A stretch of 41,298 nt of DNA from Halococcus salifodinae DSM 8989 (GCF_000336935.1 NZ_AOME01000027.1:50728-92025), one strand, 5' to 3'. Counted from the stretch's first letter, positions 23,264 through 32,331 are shown. Numbers and translations are program-made. Notes: generated by a model from the letters alone, not told the origin.

Positions 23264-24504
23264 TGGTGGTCGCAGAACCCGTCGAAGGTGGTGGTGGCGA
23301 CGAACCGATCACGAACCCGAACCGCGATGTGGCTGCTTCGAGTTCGGTACTGAGCTTCCTCCCTGGTGGAAACGAGAACTCCAACCAAGGTGGTAACGCT
23401 CTCAACGGATCGCTATTCCACCTGATAGAGCCTGGCACGGAGATCGACATCGACCTACCAACGGTGTTCGGCTACGGCGGCGACGATATCGTTACCGTAC
23501 CACTTGGCCCAGTCATAGACAACTGGCTCACCACCGATATGGTAGATAGTTTACCCGAGACCCTGTCTGAGGCGAGGATAAGGGAAGATAATAAGTACGA
23601 CGAGGTAAGCGGCGCGTACCCGAATTATCGAACCGAGAATCAAGTCGGCGTGTCGTTCGATACGAGGGCTGATAATACCATCATCGAGGACTCGATTGAT
23701 GTCCGATTCACTGGAACGAGCACGGACAGCGTGCTTGAAGGCGAAGACGTCAACAGTCTGTCAGAGTTTGTTGAAGGACCGAGCAAACCGGGCGGGTATC
23801 GCCCACGGTACTGGAACCGTGAGATGATACAGGTCGACGGTGTCGACGCGGTTCGAGTCTCGACCGTTTTCGGTGGCTTCCTTCAATACGGTCGTGATGT
23901 CGCCGAATTGATCGCCGAGAGAGGGAGCTTCAATTTCGCTGGTGACATCTACGACTGGGATCTGTCAATACCGAAGGAAGCATATCAGGTTAGCAACGTC
24001 ACAGCACTAATCAGGGCGATCGAATTGTTCGCTGTCTCACCGAACATCTTCAATTTCCTTGAGTTGACTGTGCTCGCCGATGGACGCCGTTTCGTTCGCT
24101 TGCTTGATGCAAGCCCAACGCCTCAACACGTCCTGTACGTTGATGGAGTACAGGAAGGCACATCGGCCTTCTCATACAGCGAACAGGAACTATTCAATTT
24201 CCGTGTTGCTGCGTTCTTCGTAGAAGCTAATTCCCGGCTAGTAACGCCATACTACGCACCGAAAAGTCAGTATCTGGAATCAGTCCGGGATGGCGGTATA
24301 CTAGGTCAGGTGAAGGAACAATTCGCTAAAACTGTCGGTAACCTCCTCATTACCGGGGACAATTTCATTCCTTACGAGGATATAGCGCTTCCGTCACCGC
24401 TCATTGGTAAAGGCTTCGAAGGGCCGAATGGCGCGGAGATCCCGACCGATAGCCTCCCGGCGGAGGTACCCGATCCGTTCGTCTACAAACAATCCGAGGA
24501 ATAA
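23263..24504 (+). CDS. Unrecognised protein coupled to the Tat-exported protein
   Basis: I do not recognise this 413-residue protein. There is no signal peptide or membrane segment of its own. Its N-terminus is glycine-rich (VEGGGGDEPIT) and follows directly from a glycine-rich C-terminus of the upstream protein across a TAATG overlap in a shifted frame. The two could be one protein joined by frameshifting, or this one may be carried out with its Tat-exported partner. The rest is mixed alpha/beta with no obvious enzyme motif (EPGTEIDIDLPTVFGYGGDDIV, NREMIQVDGVDAVRVSTVFGG). Confidence 0.6.
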   Translation: MVVAEPVEGGGGDEPITNPNRDVAASSSVLSFLPGGNENSNQGGNALNGSLFHLIEPGTEIDIDLPTVFGYGGDDIVTVPLGPVIDNWLTTDMVDSLPETLSEARIREDNKYDEVSGAYPNYRTENQVGVSFDTRADNTIIEDSIDVRFTGTSTDSVLEGEDVNSLSEFVEGPSKPGGYRPRYWNREMIQVDGVDAVRVSTVFGGFLQYGRDVAELIAERGSFNFAGDIYDWDLSIPKEAYQVSNVTALIRAIELFAVSPNIFNFLELTVLADGRRFVRLLDASPTPQHVLYVDGVQEGTSAFSYSEQELFNFRVAAFFVEANSRLVTPYYAPKSQYLESVRDGGILGQVKEQFAKTVGNLLITGDNFIPYEDIALPSPLIGKGFEGPNGAEIPTDSLPAEVPDPFVYKQSEE

Positions 24505-24592
24505 TACGCACAAAGGTCCACATCTATAGAAGTGGCGCGGGCCGTTGGCCCTCATCTACCACGTGTACCCGAAATCCCCACGGTTGGGATCA

Positions 24593-25891
24593 TTACCAGA
24601 GTCCGAAAACAGCCCCTTCATTATCGGTGACATAGACGGCTCCATCGATGATTGCCGCAGACGAGTATATGCCGTTTCCCGTCTCGACGTACCACTGGTC
24701 CTCGCCGGTCGCTGTGTCGAGTGCGAGGAGACCACTCTGATCGCCGATGTAGATGGTCCCACCGGCGATACACGGTCCGGATTCCGGAATTCCGATAGGG
24801 GCTTTCCACTCGACGCGACCGGTCGCCGCATTGAGTGCATATAGCGAAAGCGATTCCAATGAGTCGCCTGTCGGTACGTATACACTACCGTTGGCAAGTG
24901 CGGGCGATGCCTCTATACCCGTTCCACGATCAAATGTCCACCGAACAGTTCCATCCACGGACGAAAGCGCATACAATTTCGCGTTGCTTCCACTCGCATA
25001 TACGATTTCAGTCCCGACGGTTGGTGCTCTATCCAGACGGTCGTCTCCACTAAACTGCCAGCGTTTCTCACCGGTCGCCCCATCCAGCGCATACAAGTGA
25101 CGGTCATCGCTTCCGGCGAACACAGTATTATCGGCGACAGCGACCGCTCCACGAAATCGACTTGCGTATGGATCATCAGCGGATCGGTGCGGGTTTCGAG
25201 CAACGCCAGCGAACTGCCAGCGTTTCTCACCGGTCGCTGCGTCCAATGCGTATACTATTCCATCAGTGCTGCCAAAATAGAGCGTTCCGCTATCGAATCG
25301 TGGAGCAGCAGCGATTCGTGCAGCTGGCGGTGAAGGAGTGTCTGGTTCAAAATGCCAGCGTTCTTGACGCGAACGTAAGTCCACAGCTTGCATGACATTT
25401 CCACTGGCGATATATATCGTGTTGTCAATGATTGTCGGCGGGGAGACGTTCCCTCTTCGAACGGTGTGCCACCACTGCTCTTCTCCTGCACGTGCATCTA
25501 TCGCACGCAATACCGATAATTCGCCGGAGTCCTGGCTCCCACACACATAGACAGTTCCGTCGATGACACTTACAGATGCTGGCATATTATAACTGTATTC
25601 GTCTCGCTGAATCCTTTGTGGGGTTTGGCGAACGTTCTCGGCAAAGTCGTACGTCCACTGCACTTCGATACATCCTTCGGGCGGACTCGCATTCGGCGAG
25701 TACCCCGTGTTGTGGATGTCATACTGGAAGGTCGGCCACGCACTACCAGATGGCCCATCCGAATTGTCCTCAGAGGGAGATGTTGACATTTCACACGAAA
25801 CCGTTGGCTCCTCGTCGCCGGATCCACTCGATAGACAACCACTGACTGTTGCTGCCATTCCACAGAGAGTGAGATACGCTCGCCGGTTCAT
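24593..25891 (-). CDS. PQQ-repeat beta-propeller lipoprotein
   Basis: This protein has 432 residues from the ATG at 25891; an upstream extension to 25987 has no leader character. The start MNRRAYLTLCGMAATVSGC carries an RR pair and a lipobox with C19, so it is a Tat-type lipoprotein on the outer face of the membrane. About seven repeats of the YALDAATGEKRWQF type (PQQ_2/BamB-like propeller blades) fill the rest. Such proteins are usually scaffolds or PQQ-related dehydrogenase-like proteins. The cofactor-binding residues are not evident, so scaffold is more likely. A GTTTGCAAAC palindrome lies upstream near 25929. Confidence 0.85.
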   Translation of the reverse strand: MNRRAYLTLCGMAATVSGCLSSGSGDEEPTVSCEMSTSPSEDNSDGPSGSAWPTFQYDIHNTGYSPNASPPEGCIEVQWTYDFAENVRQTPQRIQRDEYSYNMPASVSVIDGTVYVCGSQDSGELSVLRAIDARAGEEQWWHTVRRGNVSPPTIIDNTIYIASGNVMQAVDLRSRQERWHFEPDTPSPPAARIAAAPRFDSGTLYFGSTDGIVYALDAATGEKRWQFAGVARNPHRSADDPYASRFRGAVAVADNTVFAGSDDRHLYALDGATGEKRWQFSGDDRLDRAPTVGTEIVYASGSNAKLYALSSVDGTVRWTFDRGTGIEASPALANGSVYVPTGDSLESLSLYALNAATGRVEWKAPIGIPESGPCIAGGTIYIGDQSGLLALDTATGEDQWYVETGNGIYSSAAIIDGAVYVTDNEGAVFGLW

Positions 25892-26122
25892 GATATTGAC
25901 TCGACCTCTGATAGAATAACAGTTTGGTGTTTGCAAACGAATATAGACAATCGATATTGGAAACTTGGATGCTTTGACGGGTCTCAAGTTGCTCCAAGAT
26001 CAATCATATGCCATTCCCTCGGTACCCACGTCCAGCGGTGCAATAACAGGTTAGGAGATCTATCGGCTCCAAACTGCGAACGAGAATGCTACAGGCCCTC
26101 GTTTCTAGCGATGAAATAGCTA

Positions 26123-27109
26123 CTATCCATTCGCGTTGGGTACCGCCAGCCGCCACCCGACCGTCCCGAGGAGCGCGAACCCGTAGGCGTTCAGCACACC
26201 GTGGAGCGTTATCATTCTCGAAATACTCAACCCTAGTAGATTAGCTTCGGTGAACGTCCCAATGCCGTAACCGAGCGCCAGCAGCATCGAAACCGGGAGT
26301 ACCAGCGATGACACCGCGACGAGCACCCCTTGCAATCGCGGGCGTCCGGGCACGATCCGGATCGTAATGTAGCCACCGAGAACCGCGATCGCAACGGTAA
26401 ACCCGCCGACTGCGAGCACTTCTACAACCGGGGAGAAGGAAATACCGATGGCGATGAATGCCGGCCCGAACAGGATCACACCGACCAGCACGCGAAACTC
26501 CGTCCCTGCTCGGTCGCCCAGCACACGGCCAGCGAGACCCGTTAGCACCGGAAGGACAAACCCCGCGAAGTGGAAATGCACCGCCGTCAACAGGATGATT
26601 ATCGGCTCGAACCAGAAGGTAATATCGAGCTGATAGAGTACGAGTGCCACGGCCCCAACGATGGAATACGCGAAGCCTGCATCAATAACAGTCTCCGACA
26701 GCGGCCACGGTCCACGATCATGCGTCCGTGCGAGTGCCGCGAGACCCAAGAGTCCGGTTACTACCACCCAGGGCACGGCCGCCACTGCTGCTCCCGGCCC
26801 GTCCGACGGAAGCACGAGCGAAACGAGGAAGAAGAACGCTCCCACGGGCTGGCCGAGGACCGCTGCCCTGTAGGGACGGCGCGATACTTCCCCGAAGGGG
26901 GGCGTCGCTGCCATCCCCATCCCCAATGGGACCAACACGAGCGCCGCGAGCGCGAGTGCCTGCTCCACGGTGGTTGCGAGTTCGCCGACGAAGACGGCTC
27001 CCATCCAGAGGATCGCGCCGGCAAGCGAACTCACGTCCGTGACGGCAATCCCGCCGGCCGAGAGGTACCCTGATATAGATGCCGACTCGTCGATACTCAT
27101 GTCCCTCAT
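26123..27109 (-). CDS. YndJ-like polytopic membrane protein
   Basis: This 328-residue protein has about nine hydrophobic segments and the ILLTAVHFHFAGFVLPVLTGLAG block that marks YndJ-type proteins. Function is unknown; the His-rich TAVHFHFAG helix might bind metal or haem. Its ATG overlaps the stop of the DUF4166 gene (ATGA), so the two are translated together. The YndJ and DUF4166 pairing is a recurring arrangement as far as I recall, suggesting one membrane process. Confidence 0.75.
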   Translation of the reverse strand: MRDMSIDESASISGYLSAGGIAVTDVSSLAGAILWMGAVFVGELATTVEQALALAALVLVPLGMGMAATPPFGEVSRRPYRAAVLGQPVGAFFFLVSLVLPSDGPGAAVAAVPWVVVTGLLGLAALARTHDRGPWPLSETVIDAGFAYSIVGAVALVLYQLDITFWFEPIIILLTAVHFHFAGFVLPVLTGLAGRVLGDRAGTEFRVLVGVILFGPAFIAIGISFSPVVEVLAVGGFTVAIAVLGGYITIRIVPGRPRLQGVLVAVSSLVLPVSMLLALGYGIGTFTEANLLGLSISRMITLHGVLNAYGFALLGTVGWRLAVPNANG

Positions 27110-27780
27110 CCGGGTGGGAGCGTCTCAACCCCACGCGTCGGTCGCATGTTATCCGGGACGGTCTCGTCCCTTTCCATTTCCTGTGTGAACGCCCCGCGGT
27201 AGCTGAGAACGTGGCCTGCGAGCGTGTTTTCGATGGTTGCGGTCACGTGATACTGCTCGTCGGCATCGTCGTAGCGGTCACGCACTCCGACATCCACCGC
27301 AAGCGGTCCACTCATCGGGACGTATCGATCCCCGAGTCGGAGCCACTGTTTGCCTGCCTTGACGACGAGTGCGCCCGCTTCGACGTGGGGGTGGAGTTCC
27401 GACACGAGAAGTCCGTCTGTCCCAAGGAAATCCAACAGGCGCTCGTTGGCCGCGTCCCAGACAGTGAGCGAATCGAACCGTCGGCGCTTGCGCCCGAACC
27501 TGAACTCGCGGATGGTCGCAAGCACTTCGCGCCCGGTCTCGTCCCGGAATCCAGCGGTCCGCACGCTGAAGGGAACGTCGTGGCCCGCTTCAGGGAACAG
27601 TAGGTTCTGGCCGGCCATCGCATACAGGGCCGGCAGAACGTGTGTTCCGCGGCTGATGTCCATCTTCCCGCGTCCAACACAGATGGCGTCGTCATCCGGG
27701 TCGGTGCTATACCGTTCGCGGACTTTCTGGTGGAGTTCGTCCGCCTCTGCTCCGAGAGCGTGTTCGTAGACTCCAGTCAT
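27106..27780 (-). CDS. DUF4166 domain protein
   Basis: This protein has about 224 residues from the ATG at 27780; a GTG two codons earlier is the alternative start. It contains GRGKMDISRGTHVLPALYAM, FREFRFGRKRRRFDSLTVWD-type beta strands and LSYRGAFTQEM near the end, as in DUF4166 proteins. No membrane segment is seen. It is the first gene of a two-gene operon with the YndJ-like protein. A CTAAATT box ~45 bp upstream may be its promoter. No biochemical role is known to me. Confidence 0.7.
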   Translation of the reverse strand: MTGVYEHALGAEADELHQKVRERYSTDPDDDAICVGRGKMDISRGTHVLPALYAMAGQNLLFPEAGHDVPFSVRTAGFRDETGREVLATIREFRFGRKRRRFDSLTVWDAANERLLDFLGTDGLLVSELHPHVEAGALVVKAGKQWLRLGDRYVPMSGPLAVDVGVRDRYDDADEQYHVTATIENTLAGHVLSYRGAFTQEMERDETVPDNMRPTRGVETLPPG

Positions 27781-27998
27781 CGACACTCGGATGCTCGGTG
27801 CGTTTGATTGGATGAGAATTTAGCGAGTTCGTAGAGATTGAACCATCCCAGCGGCTTGTGACACATGTGATCGAACGTTTCGACGGAGGATTAAAAAAGA
27901 TAGGTGCATCTTGTGAACTCCGAAATCAGCTAAAGAGATCTGTCCACTCCAGTCGCCTGCGAAAGTCAAACTGGCGTGGAAAATTTCCATCCTCACTG

Positions 27999-28023
27999 TG
28001 CATGAAAAATCTACCTGCCTGAC
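27999..28023 (+). repeat. Host-type palindrome arm next to the IS110 element
   Basis: TGCATGA-N5-TCTACCTGCCTGAC is a 25-nt sequence of the same length and pattern (TGCAT, 7-8 variable bases, TACCT, GAC) as the host-side arms of the palindromes at family A copies 1 and 4. The second arm expected to its right is missing and the IS110 inverted repeat starts 5 bp later. The element may have inserted into a member of this palindrome family. Confidence 0.45.
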
Positions 28024-28046
28024 TCGATGGGGAAAATCTGCTACCT

Positions 28047-28244
28047 TAGCCGGGTCAAGGCAAAGCATGGGGCACAAGAGACCGAGTGAAGTCCGGCGGC
28101 TTCGACCGCGCGTGCCTGACTGGTCCGTGTGCGAAGGAAGCCGAGAATGGGGCGTCCCAGCCCGGCTGCCGCCGCAGGCGACAGCCGGGAAAGCCCGAAT
28201 ACGTGAGTCTCATCCAACGCACTGGTGCCCCGGAGTGAGAACAC
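28047..28244 (+). ncRNA. Candidate bridge RNA in the IS110 left end
   Basis: This is noncoding leader directly upstream of the transposase, about the length of known IS110-group bridge RNAs. It has a strong hairpin CCCGGCTG (28161-28168)/CAGCCGGG (28182-28189) extended by CGCC-GCA-GGCG inside. A second long stem is CGGCTTCG (28097-28104) against CGAAGGAAGCCG (28132-28143). Known IS110 bridge RNAs use internal loops to pair with target and donor DNA. Which loops would do so here was not resolved. Confidence 0.5.
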
Positions 28245-29243
28245 ATGTTCTTAGGAATCGATATCCACAAGCGGGAGGCCCAAGTGGCCGTCCGTAACGA
28301 CGACGGAGACGTGATCGAGCAGGTCCGTGTCAAGAACACGGACCTCGAAGAGGTTGCCCACCAATACGCTGGTGGCGAAGCCTTGCTGGAAGCCACGACG
28401 AATTACTTCTACATCTATGATATGCTGTCTGAGCATCTGGACGTGGTTGTCGGGCATCCGCCGAAGTTGAAAGCAATCGCTCAGACCGACAAGAAAACCG
28501 ACCGAGTCGACGCCAAGGAACTGTCTCGGCTGCTCTGGTTGGGTTCCGTTCCGGAAAGCTACGTCCCAACCGACGAGATCAGGGAGTGCCGCGCACTCGT
28601 GCGCGGCCGGATCAGCTTGTTGGAGAAACGGACGAGTTTCGCGAACAAAATCCACGCGTTGCTGCTGGACAACGGCATCACCCGGAGGGTGAAGCCGTTG
28701 GGTGTGAAAGGACGTGCGTTTCTTGAGGAGTTGTCGTTGCCTGCACCATGGAACGGGCTGTTGTCGTCGTATCTCTCAGTGATCGATACGCTGACCGAGG
28801 AGATCGAACACCTAGACGAGCGGATCGAGGAGCGAGCAGAAGGGTGCAGAGAGACGCAACTCCTCATGACGATTCCGGGTATCAGCCACTACTCAGCGTT
28901 GGTGATTTACGCGGAGATCGGCGAAATTGACCGATTTGATCGAGCCAAGGAAGTGGTGCGGTACGTGGGATTGAACCCGGTGATCCGCGAGTCTGGCGAC
29001 TCGCGGTTCGTAGGGGGTATCTCAAAGAACGGTTCGGGAAAGGTGCGGTGGGTGCTGGTCCAGGCGGTTCATTCAGCCGTTCATACGGTCGGTGACGAGT
29101 ATCTGAGTCGGTTCTATAACCGCATCAAGCGGCGGAAGAACAAGCAGAAGGCGGCGGTGGCGACCGCCCGGAAACTAGTGGTATCGATCTACCATATGCT
29201 AGATCGCGGTGAAGTGTACGATCCACCCGGCGTGACAGCCTAA
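28245..29243 (+). CDS. IS110-family DEDD transposase (recombinase)
   Basis: This 332-residue protein has an N-terminal RuvC-like DEDD domain with D6 (LGIDIHK), E49 (LLEATTNY), D86 and D89 (TDRVDAK). There is a coiled middle (TLTEEIEHLDERIEE). The C-terminal Transposase_20 domain has the IPGISHYSALVIYAEIG helix-hairpin-helix and a serine-bearing GGISKNGSGKVRW block (S260 or S264 is the likely nucleophile). It would recombine a circular element into target DNA guided by a bridge RNA. The start ATG lies right after the structured leader. The frame is intact. Confidence 0.92.
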   Translation: MFLGIDIHKREAQVAVRNDDGDVIEQVRVKNTDLEEVAHQYAGGEALLEATTNYFYIYDMLSEHLDVVVGHPPKLKAIAQTDKKTDRVDAKELSRLLWLGSVPESYVPTDEIRECRALVRGRISLLEKRTSFANKIHALLLDNGITRRVKPLGVKGRAFLEELSLPAPWNGLLSSYLSVIDTLTEEIEHLDERIEERAEGCRETQLLMTIPGISHYSALVIYAEIGEIDRFDRAKEVVRYVGLNPVIRESGDSRFVGGISKNGSGKVRWVLVQAVHSAVHTVGDEYLSRFYNRIKRRKNKQKAAVATARKLVVSIYHMLDRGEVYDPPGVTA

Positions 29244-29466
29244 GCAGCTGATTGCGCGGTTGGTGGCGGTATGAGCGACAGCTACCGCAATAGGATGTCT
29301 TCCGCTTGTCGGTGGTGAGGGAGAAATTGGTTCGCCGTCAGTTGGTTTTGTGGCGGGAGAAGCTACTCGGTTAACTGGGCGAAAGGATCAAGCTTCCTGG
29401 TTGGCTTGGTTCAGGTAGCAGATTTTCCCATACGTGACTTCAGAACCATAGTAACGTGAAACTCGG

Positions 29467-30267
29467 CTACCACGATTCGAGCGTGTCCGGATCGAGCGGA
29501 ACTGCCTCGCGCTTGTATCGCTCATGGGTTGCTTTCGCCCAATTTAGCACCGTCTCTTCATCGCTTTCGATCATCGGCCCAGGACCGCCCTGGTCGTCAG
29601 TCGCACCCATTACGATCGTTCCATCGATGATACTGAGAATGAACGGGATCTCGTCCTCATAGACGTATATTTCGTTGCCTGTCCCGAGGATTTCCGCTAT
29701 GTGTGATCGTGCGTCCGAGCGCGAGAGGGCTGACTCGATCGCTTCTTGGGTATAAACGCTTGTATACGGAATACCTTCATCGACTACTTTTCGCCGGACG
29801 ATATCGAGCGTTCGGTACTCGAAAAACCCGCCGACGGTCTGGAGCTGGTTGGTCGCCCCTTCGTAGAGAGTCCCAACACGATTGATCATTGCGATGATGT
29901 CACCCCTGTCGCCGGGCCGAACGATCTGTGCGGATTCGAGCCATCTGAGGTCGATATCAGTGGCATCGTACAGAGCGTGAGAGACTACATCTCGGAGGTT
30001 CTGTGCGGTCGCGGCCGTGTCGATCAATTGACGCACATCAGTAGCCAACAATTTTCCGAGCGGTGTCGCCTCGTACTCCCATCCTTCGTGAGTCACCCAC
30101 TCGCGCTGTTCCATCTCTTCGAGAATCCGCCCGACCGTCACTCGTGAGGCATCAGTCAGTGACTGAAGCTTCGAACGGCTATGGTGGTCATCGGCAAGCG
30201 CTTCGAGCACCGCGATTCGGTTCTCCGAGCGAACGAGATACTCGACGTCGTCGTACGGCGTAGTCAT
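29467..30267 (-). CDS. Winged-helix transcriptional regulator (FilR1-type)
   Basis: This protein has 266 residues from the ATG at 30267; an ATG five codons upstream is also possible. The N-terminal wHTH reads YLVRSENRIAVLEALADD...SRVTVGRILEEMEQREWVTHEGWEYEATPLGKLLA (residues ~9-75). The C-terminal domain ends with the YVYEDEIPFILSIIDGTIVMGATDDQGGP region common to haloarchaeal FilR1-like regulators. It is the intact type of the regulator disrupted at 17701-22208. It is divergent from the epoxide hydrolase gene (176 bp between starts), which is its obvious candidate target. The ligand is unknown. Confidence 0.85.
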   Translation of the reverse strand: MTTPYDDVEYLVRSENRIAVLEALADDHHSRSKLQSLTDASRVTVGRILEEMEQREWVTHEGWEYEATPLGKLLATDVRQLIDTAATAQNLRDVVSHALYDATDIDLRWLESAQIVRPGDRGDIIAMINRVGTLYEGATNQLQTVGGFFEYRTLDIVRRKVVDEGIPYTSVYTQEAIESALSRSDARSHIAEILGTGNEIYVYEDEIPFILSIIDGTIVMGATDDQGGPGPMIESDEETVLNWAKATHERYKREAVPLDPDTLESW

Positions 30268-30444
30268 AGCTCCATGTCCCATCTATCTTTAGCCTACTTT
30301 TGTACTTAAAGCACGCCATGAACATCGTTCAGAGTTATGTAGATGTCATCGTGGCACCTCTGCTCATTCGTGCCGACACAACGTGATTGGCGGCAGGGAT
30401 TCGGCTCGACAGTCACTCACTCGGCACAACACGGACAACCACCA

Positions 30445-31599
30445 ATGAGTAGCGAACCATACGACGTCGAAATTTCGGACGAAACGCTCGATGACCTCCG
30501 CGACCGCCTCTCACGGACGCGCTGGCCGGACCAAGTCACCGATGCAGGCTGGGAATACGGTGCGAACCTCGAATACATGAGAGAACTAGTCGAGTACTGG
30601 CGCGACGACTTCGATTGGCGCGAACAGGAGGCGACGATCAACGAATTCGATCACTACCGCGCTGAGGTCGGAGACACCGGCATTCACTACATCCACGAAC
30701 GCGGTGCGGGCGACAACTCGACGCCACTCGTGCTCCTTCACGGATGGCCAGGAAGCTTCGTGCAGATGCTCGATATTATTCCGTTGCTGACCGACCCCAA
30801 GAGTCACGGTGGCGATCCGGCCGAGTCGTTCGACGTGATCGTTCCCTCGTTGCCGGGGTACGGCTTTTCCGACCGCCCAAGCGAACCGGGGATGAGTCTC
30901 TCACGGATTGCCGACCTTTTCGACAAACTATTGATTGAAGAGATCGGCTACGAGCGCTACGCTGTCCGTGGAAGCGACCTCGGTTCTGGGATCATTCAGC
31001 AACTCGCTGTGAAGTATCCCGACTCGCTGATCGGCACCCATCAATCCGGAACAAACCCCTTCATCGACGAAGAACAGATCCCCGAGGATCCGACCGAGGC
31101 CGAACAAGAGTTCCTCGATAATGCCCAGAACTGGAACCAACAGGAGATGGCCTATGCGATGGAACACTCGACCAAGCCCCAGACGCTCTCGTACGGCCTG
31201 AACGAGTCACCGTCTGGGTTGGCCGCGTGGATCATCGAAAAATTCCGCACGCTGAGTCACAACGACGGCGATATTGAGGATTCGTTCACGAAAGATGAGT
31301 TGCTGACGAACCTCACGGTCTACTGGGCGACCGAGACGATCGGGTCGTCTATCCGGTTGTACTACGAGATGACTCAGGATCCGGGTGAATGGGGCGAGAT
31401 GAACACTCCAACGGCGATGTTGATGAGCTCACACGATATGTTCGAGACACCCCGCGAATGGGTCGAACGAACCCAGCGTGTTGATCGCTGGACCGAAGTC
31501 TCGCGTGGCGGCCACTTCCTCGAATGGGAGGAACCCGAACTCGTTGCCGAGGACATCTGTGAGTTCTTCGCCACGCTGGATGACCCGGAGACTGAGTAG
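30445..31599 (+). CDS. Epoxide hydrolase family protein
   Basis: This protein has 384 residues from the ATG at 30445; the upstream 34 codons lack family similarity. The N-terminal EHN domain (DETLDDLRDRLSRTRWPDQV... YWRDDFDWREQEATINEFDHY) is typical of microsomal-type epoxide hydrolases. The HGWPG motif (residues 99-103) precedes the nucleophile D178 in RGSDLGSG. A late SRGGHFLEWEEP supplies the catalytic histidine. It would open epoxides to diols in the cytoplasm. The divergent regulator upstream suggests inducible expression, for example on toxic epoxides. Confidence 0.9.
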   Translation: MSSEPYDVEISDETLDDLRDRLSRTRWPDQVTDAGWEYGANLEYMRELVEYWRDDFDWREQEATINEFDHYRAEVGDTGIHYIHERGAGDNSTPLVLLHGWPGSFVQMLDIIPLLTDPKSHGGDPAESFDVIVPSLPGYGFSDRPSEPGMSLSRIADLFDKLLIEEIGYERYAVRGSDLGSGIIQQLAVKYPDSLIGTHQSGTNPFIDEEQIPEDPTEAEQEFLDNAQNWNQQEMAYAMEHSTKPQTLSYGLNESPSGLAAWIIEKFRTLSHNDGDIEDSFTKDELLTNLTVYWATETIGSSIRLYYEMTQDPGEWGEMNTPTAMLMSSHDMFETPREWVERTQRVDRWTEVSRGGHFLEWEEPELVAEDICEFFATLDDPETE

Positions 31600-31651
31600 G
31601 TAGTGGGCTATCTTCTCCCGGAGTAATCTTTGATGTAGCCCGAAAACTCGA

Positions 31652-32242
31652 TCAAATTCTTCGTTTCCCGTCTTCGTCGTACGGCAGTAGATCTTCTGCT
31701 GCCAGTCCGACGATCTTCTCGATCCGTGCGTCTCTCGTTTCGGAGGTTTTTGCATCCTCAACCGACGTAATGTAGGTGTACTGGTTTGTATTGGAAAAGT
31801 CTTGGAAGTTCGTCCACGCGGCTTCGTTTTGCTGTAAGGCGTCTTTAAGCGCAGATGGTATGTCGTGATCTTCTCCAACCCGATAGGCATTTTCCCATTC
31901 GCCGGATTCTTTCGCTGCTTTGATGAGCTCCATTCCAGCGGGAGTCATCTTTCGATTTTCAATCATTGCTTGGACACGTTCTTTATTAATCTTTGACCAC
32001 TTGCTATCCGGCTTTCGCGGAGTGAACCGTCGCTTGTATGTCTCGTCATCGATTCCGTTAACGAGGCCGTCGATCCATCCGAAACAGATCGCTTCTTCAA
32101 CGGACTCGTTATAGCTGATACCGGTTTGCTCTGCGTCTTTTTTGTAGTATCCGAGCCATAGCTCATCGGTTGCGTCGTAGTTTGTTTCGAGCCAAGTGCG
32201 GAACTCGCTTCGAGACATGAAGAATGTCGGTTTCGAACTCAC
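31652..32242 (-). CDS. YdeI/OmdA-like protein
   Basis: This protein has 196 residues from the GTG at 32242, chosen because SSKPTFFMSRSEFRTWLE matches the usual family start (-P-FF---EFR-WLE-). A GTG at 32266 would add eight residues. The family pattern continues with DELWLGYYKKDAEQTGISYNESVEEAICFGWIDG and the KWSKINKERVQAMIE block. The C-terminal part has NFQDFSNTNQYTYITSVEDAKTSETRDARIEKIV. These proteins are annotated as bacteriocin-protection (YdeI/OmpD-associated) but their mechanism is unclear. It is convergent with the epoxide hydrolase. Confidence 0.85.
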   Translation of the reverse strand: MSSKPTFFMSRSEFRTWLETNYDATDELWLGYYKKDAEQTGISYNESVEEAICFGWIDGLVNGIDDETYKRRFTPRKPDSKWSKINKERVQAMIENRKMTPAGMELIKAAKESGEWENAYRVGEDHDIPSALKDALQQNEAAWTNFQDFSNTNQYTYITSVEDAKTSETRDARIEKIVGLAAEDLLPYDEDGKRRI

Positions 32243-32331
32243 AGTACTACATAGACTCGACAGCACTTATACCGTAGTTTTGTAATCACATCGGATATTC
32301 ATTGTATATCCTTGGTCAGTGTGAATCAATG

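Larger units (their letters stand above)
28028..29430 (+). mobile_element. IS110-family insertion element
   Basis: The inverted repeats are TGGGGAAAATCTGCTACCT (28028-28046) and AGGTAGCAGATTTTCCCA (29413-29430), 18 matching positions with one extra G on the left. Inside are a 198-bp structured leader, the DEDD transposase gene and a 169-bp trailing region with a GCGGTA/TACCGC hairpin (29266-29288). The exact insertion point and any core dinucleotide could not be fixed. The repeats themselves resemble the flanking palindrome arm. Confidence 0.75.
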
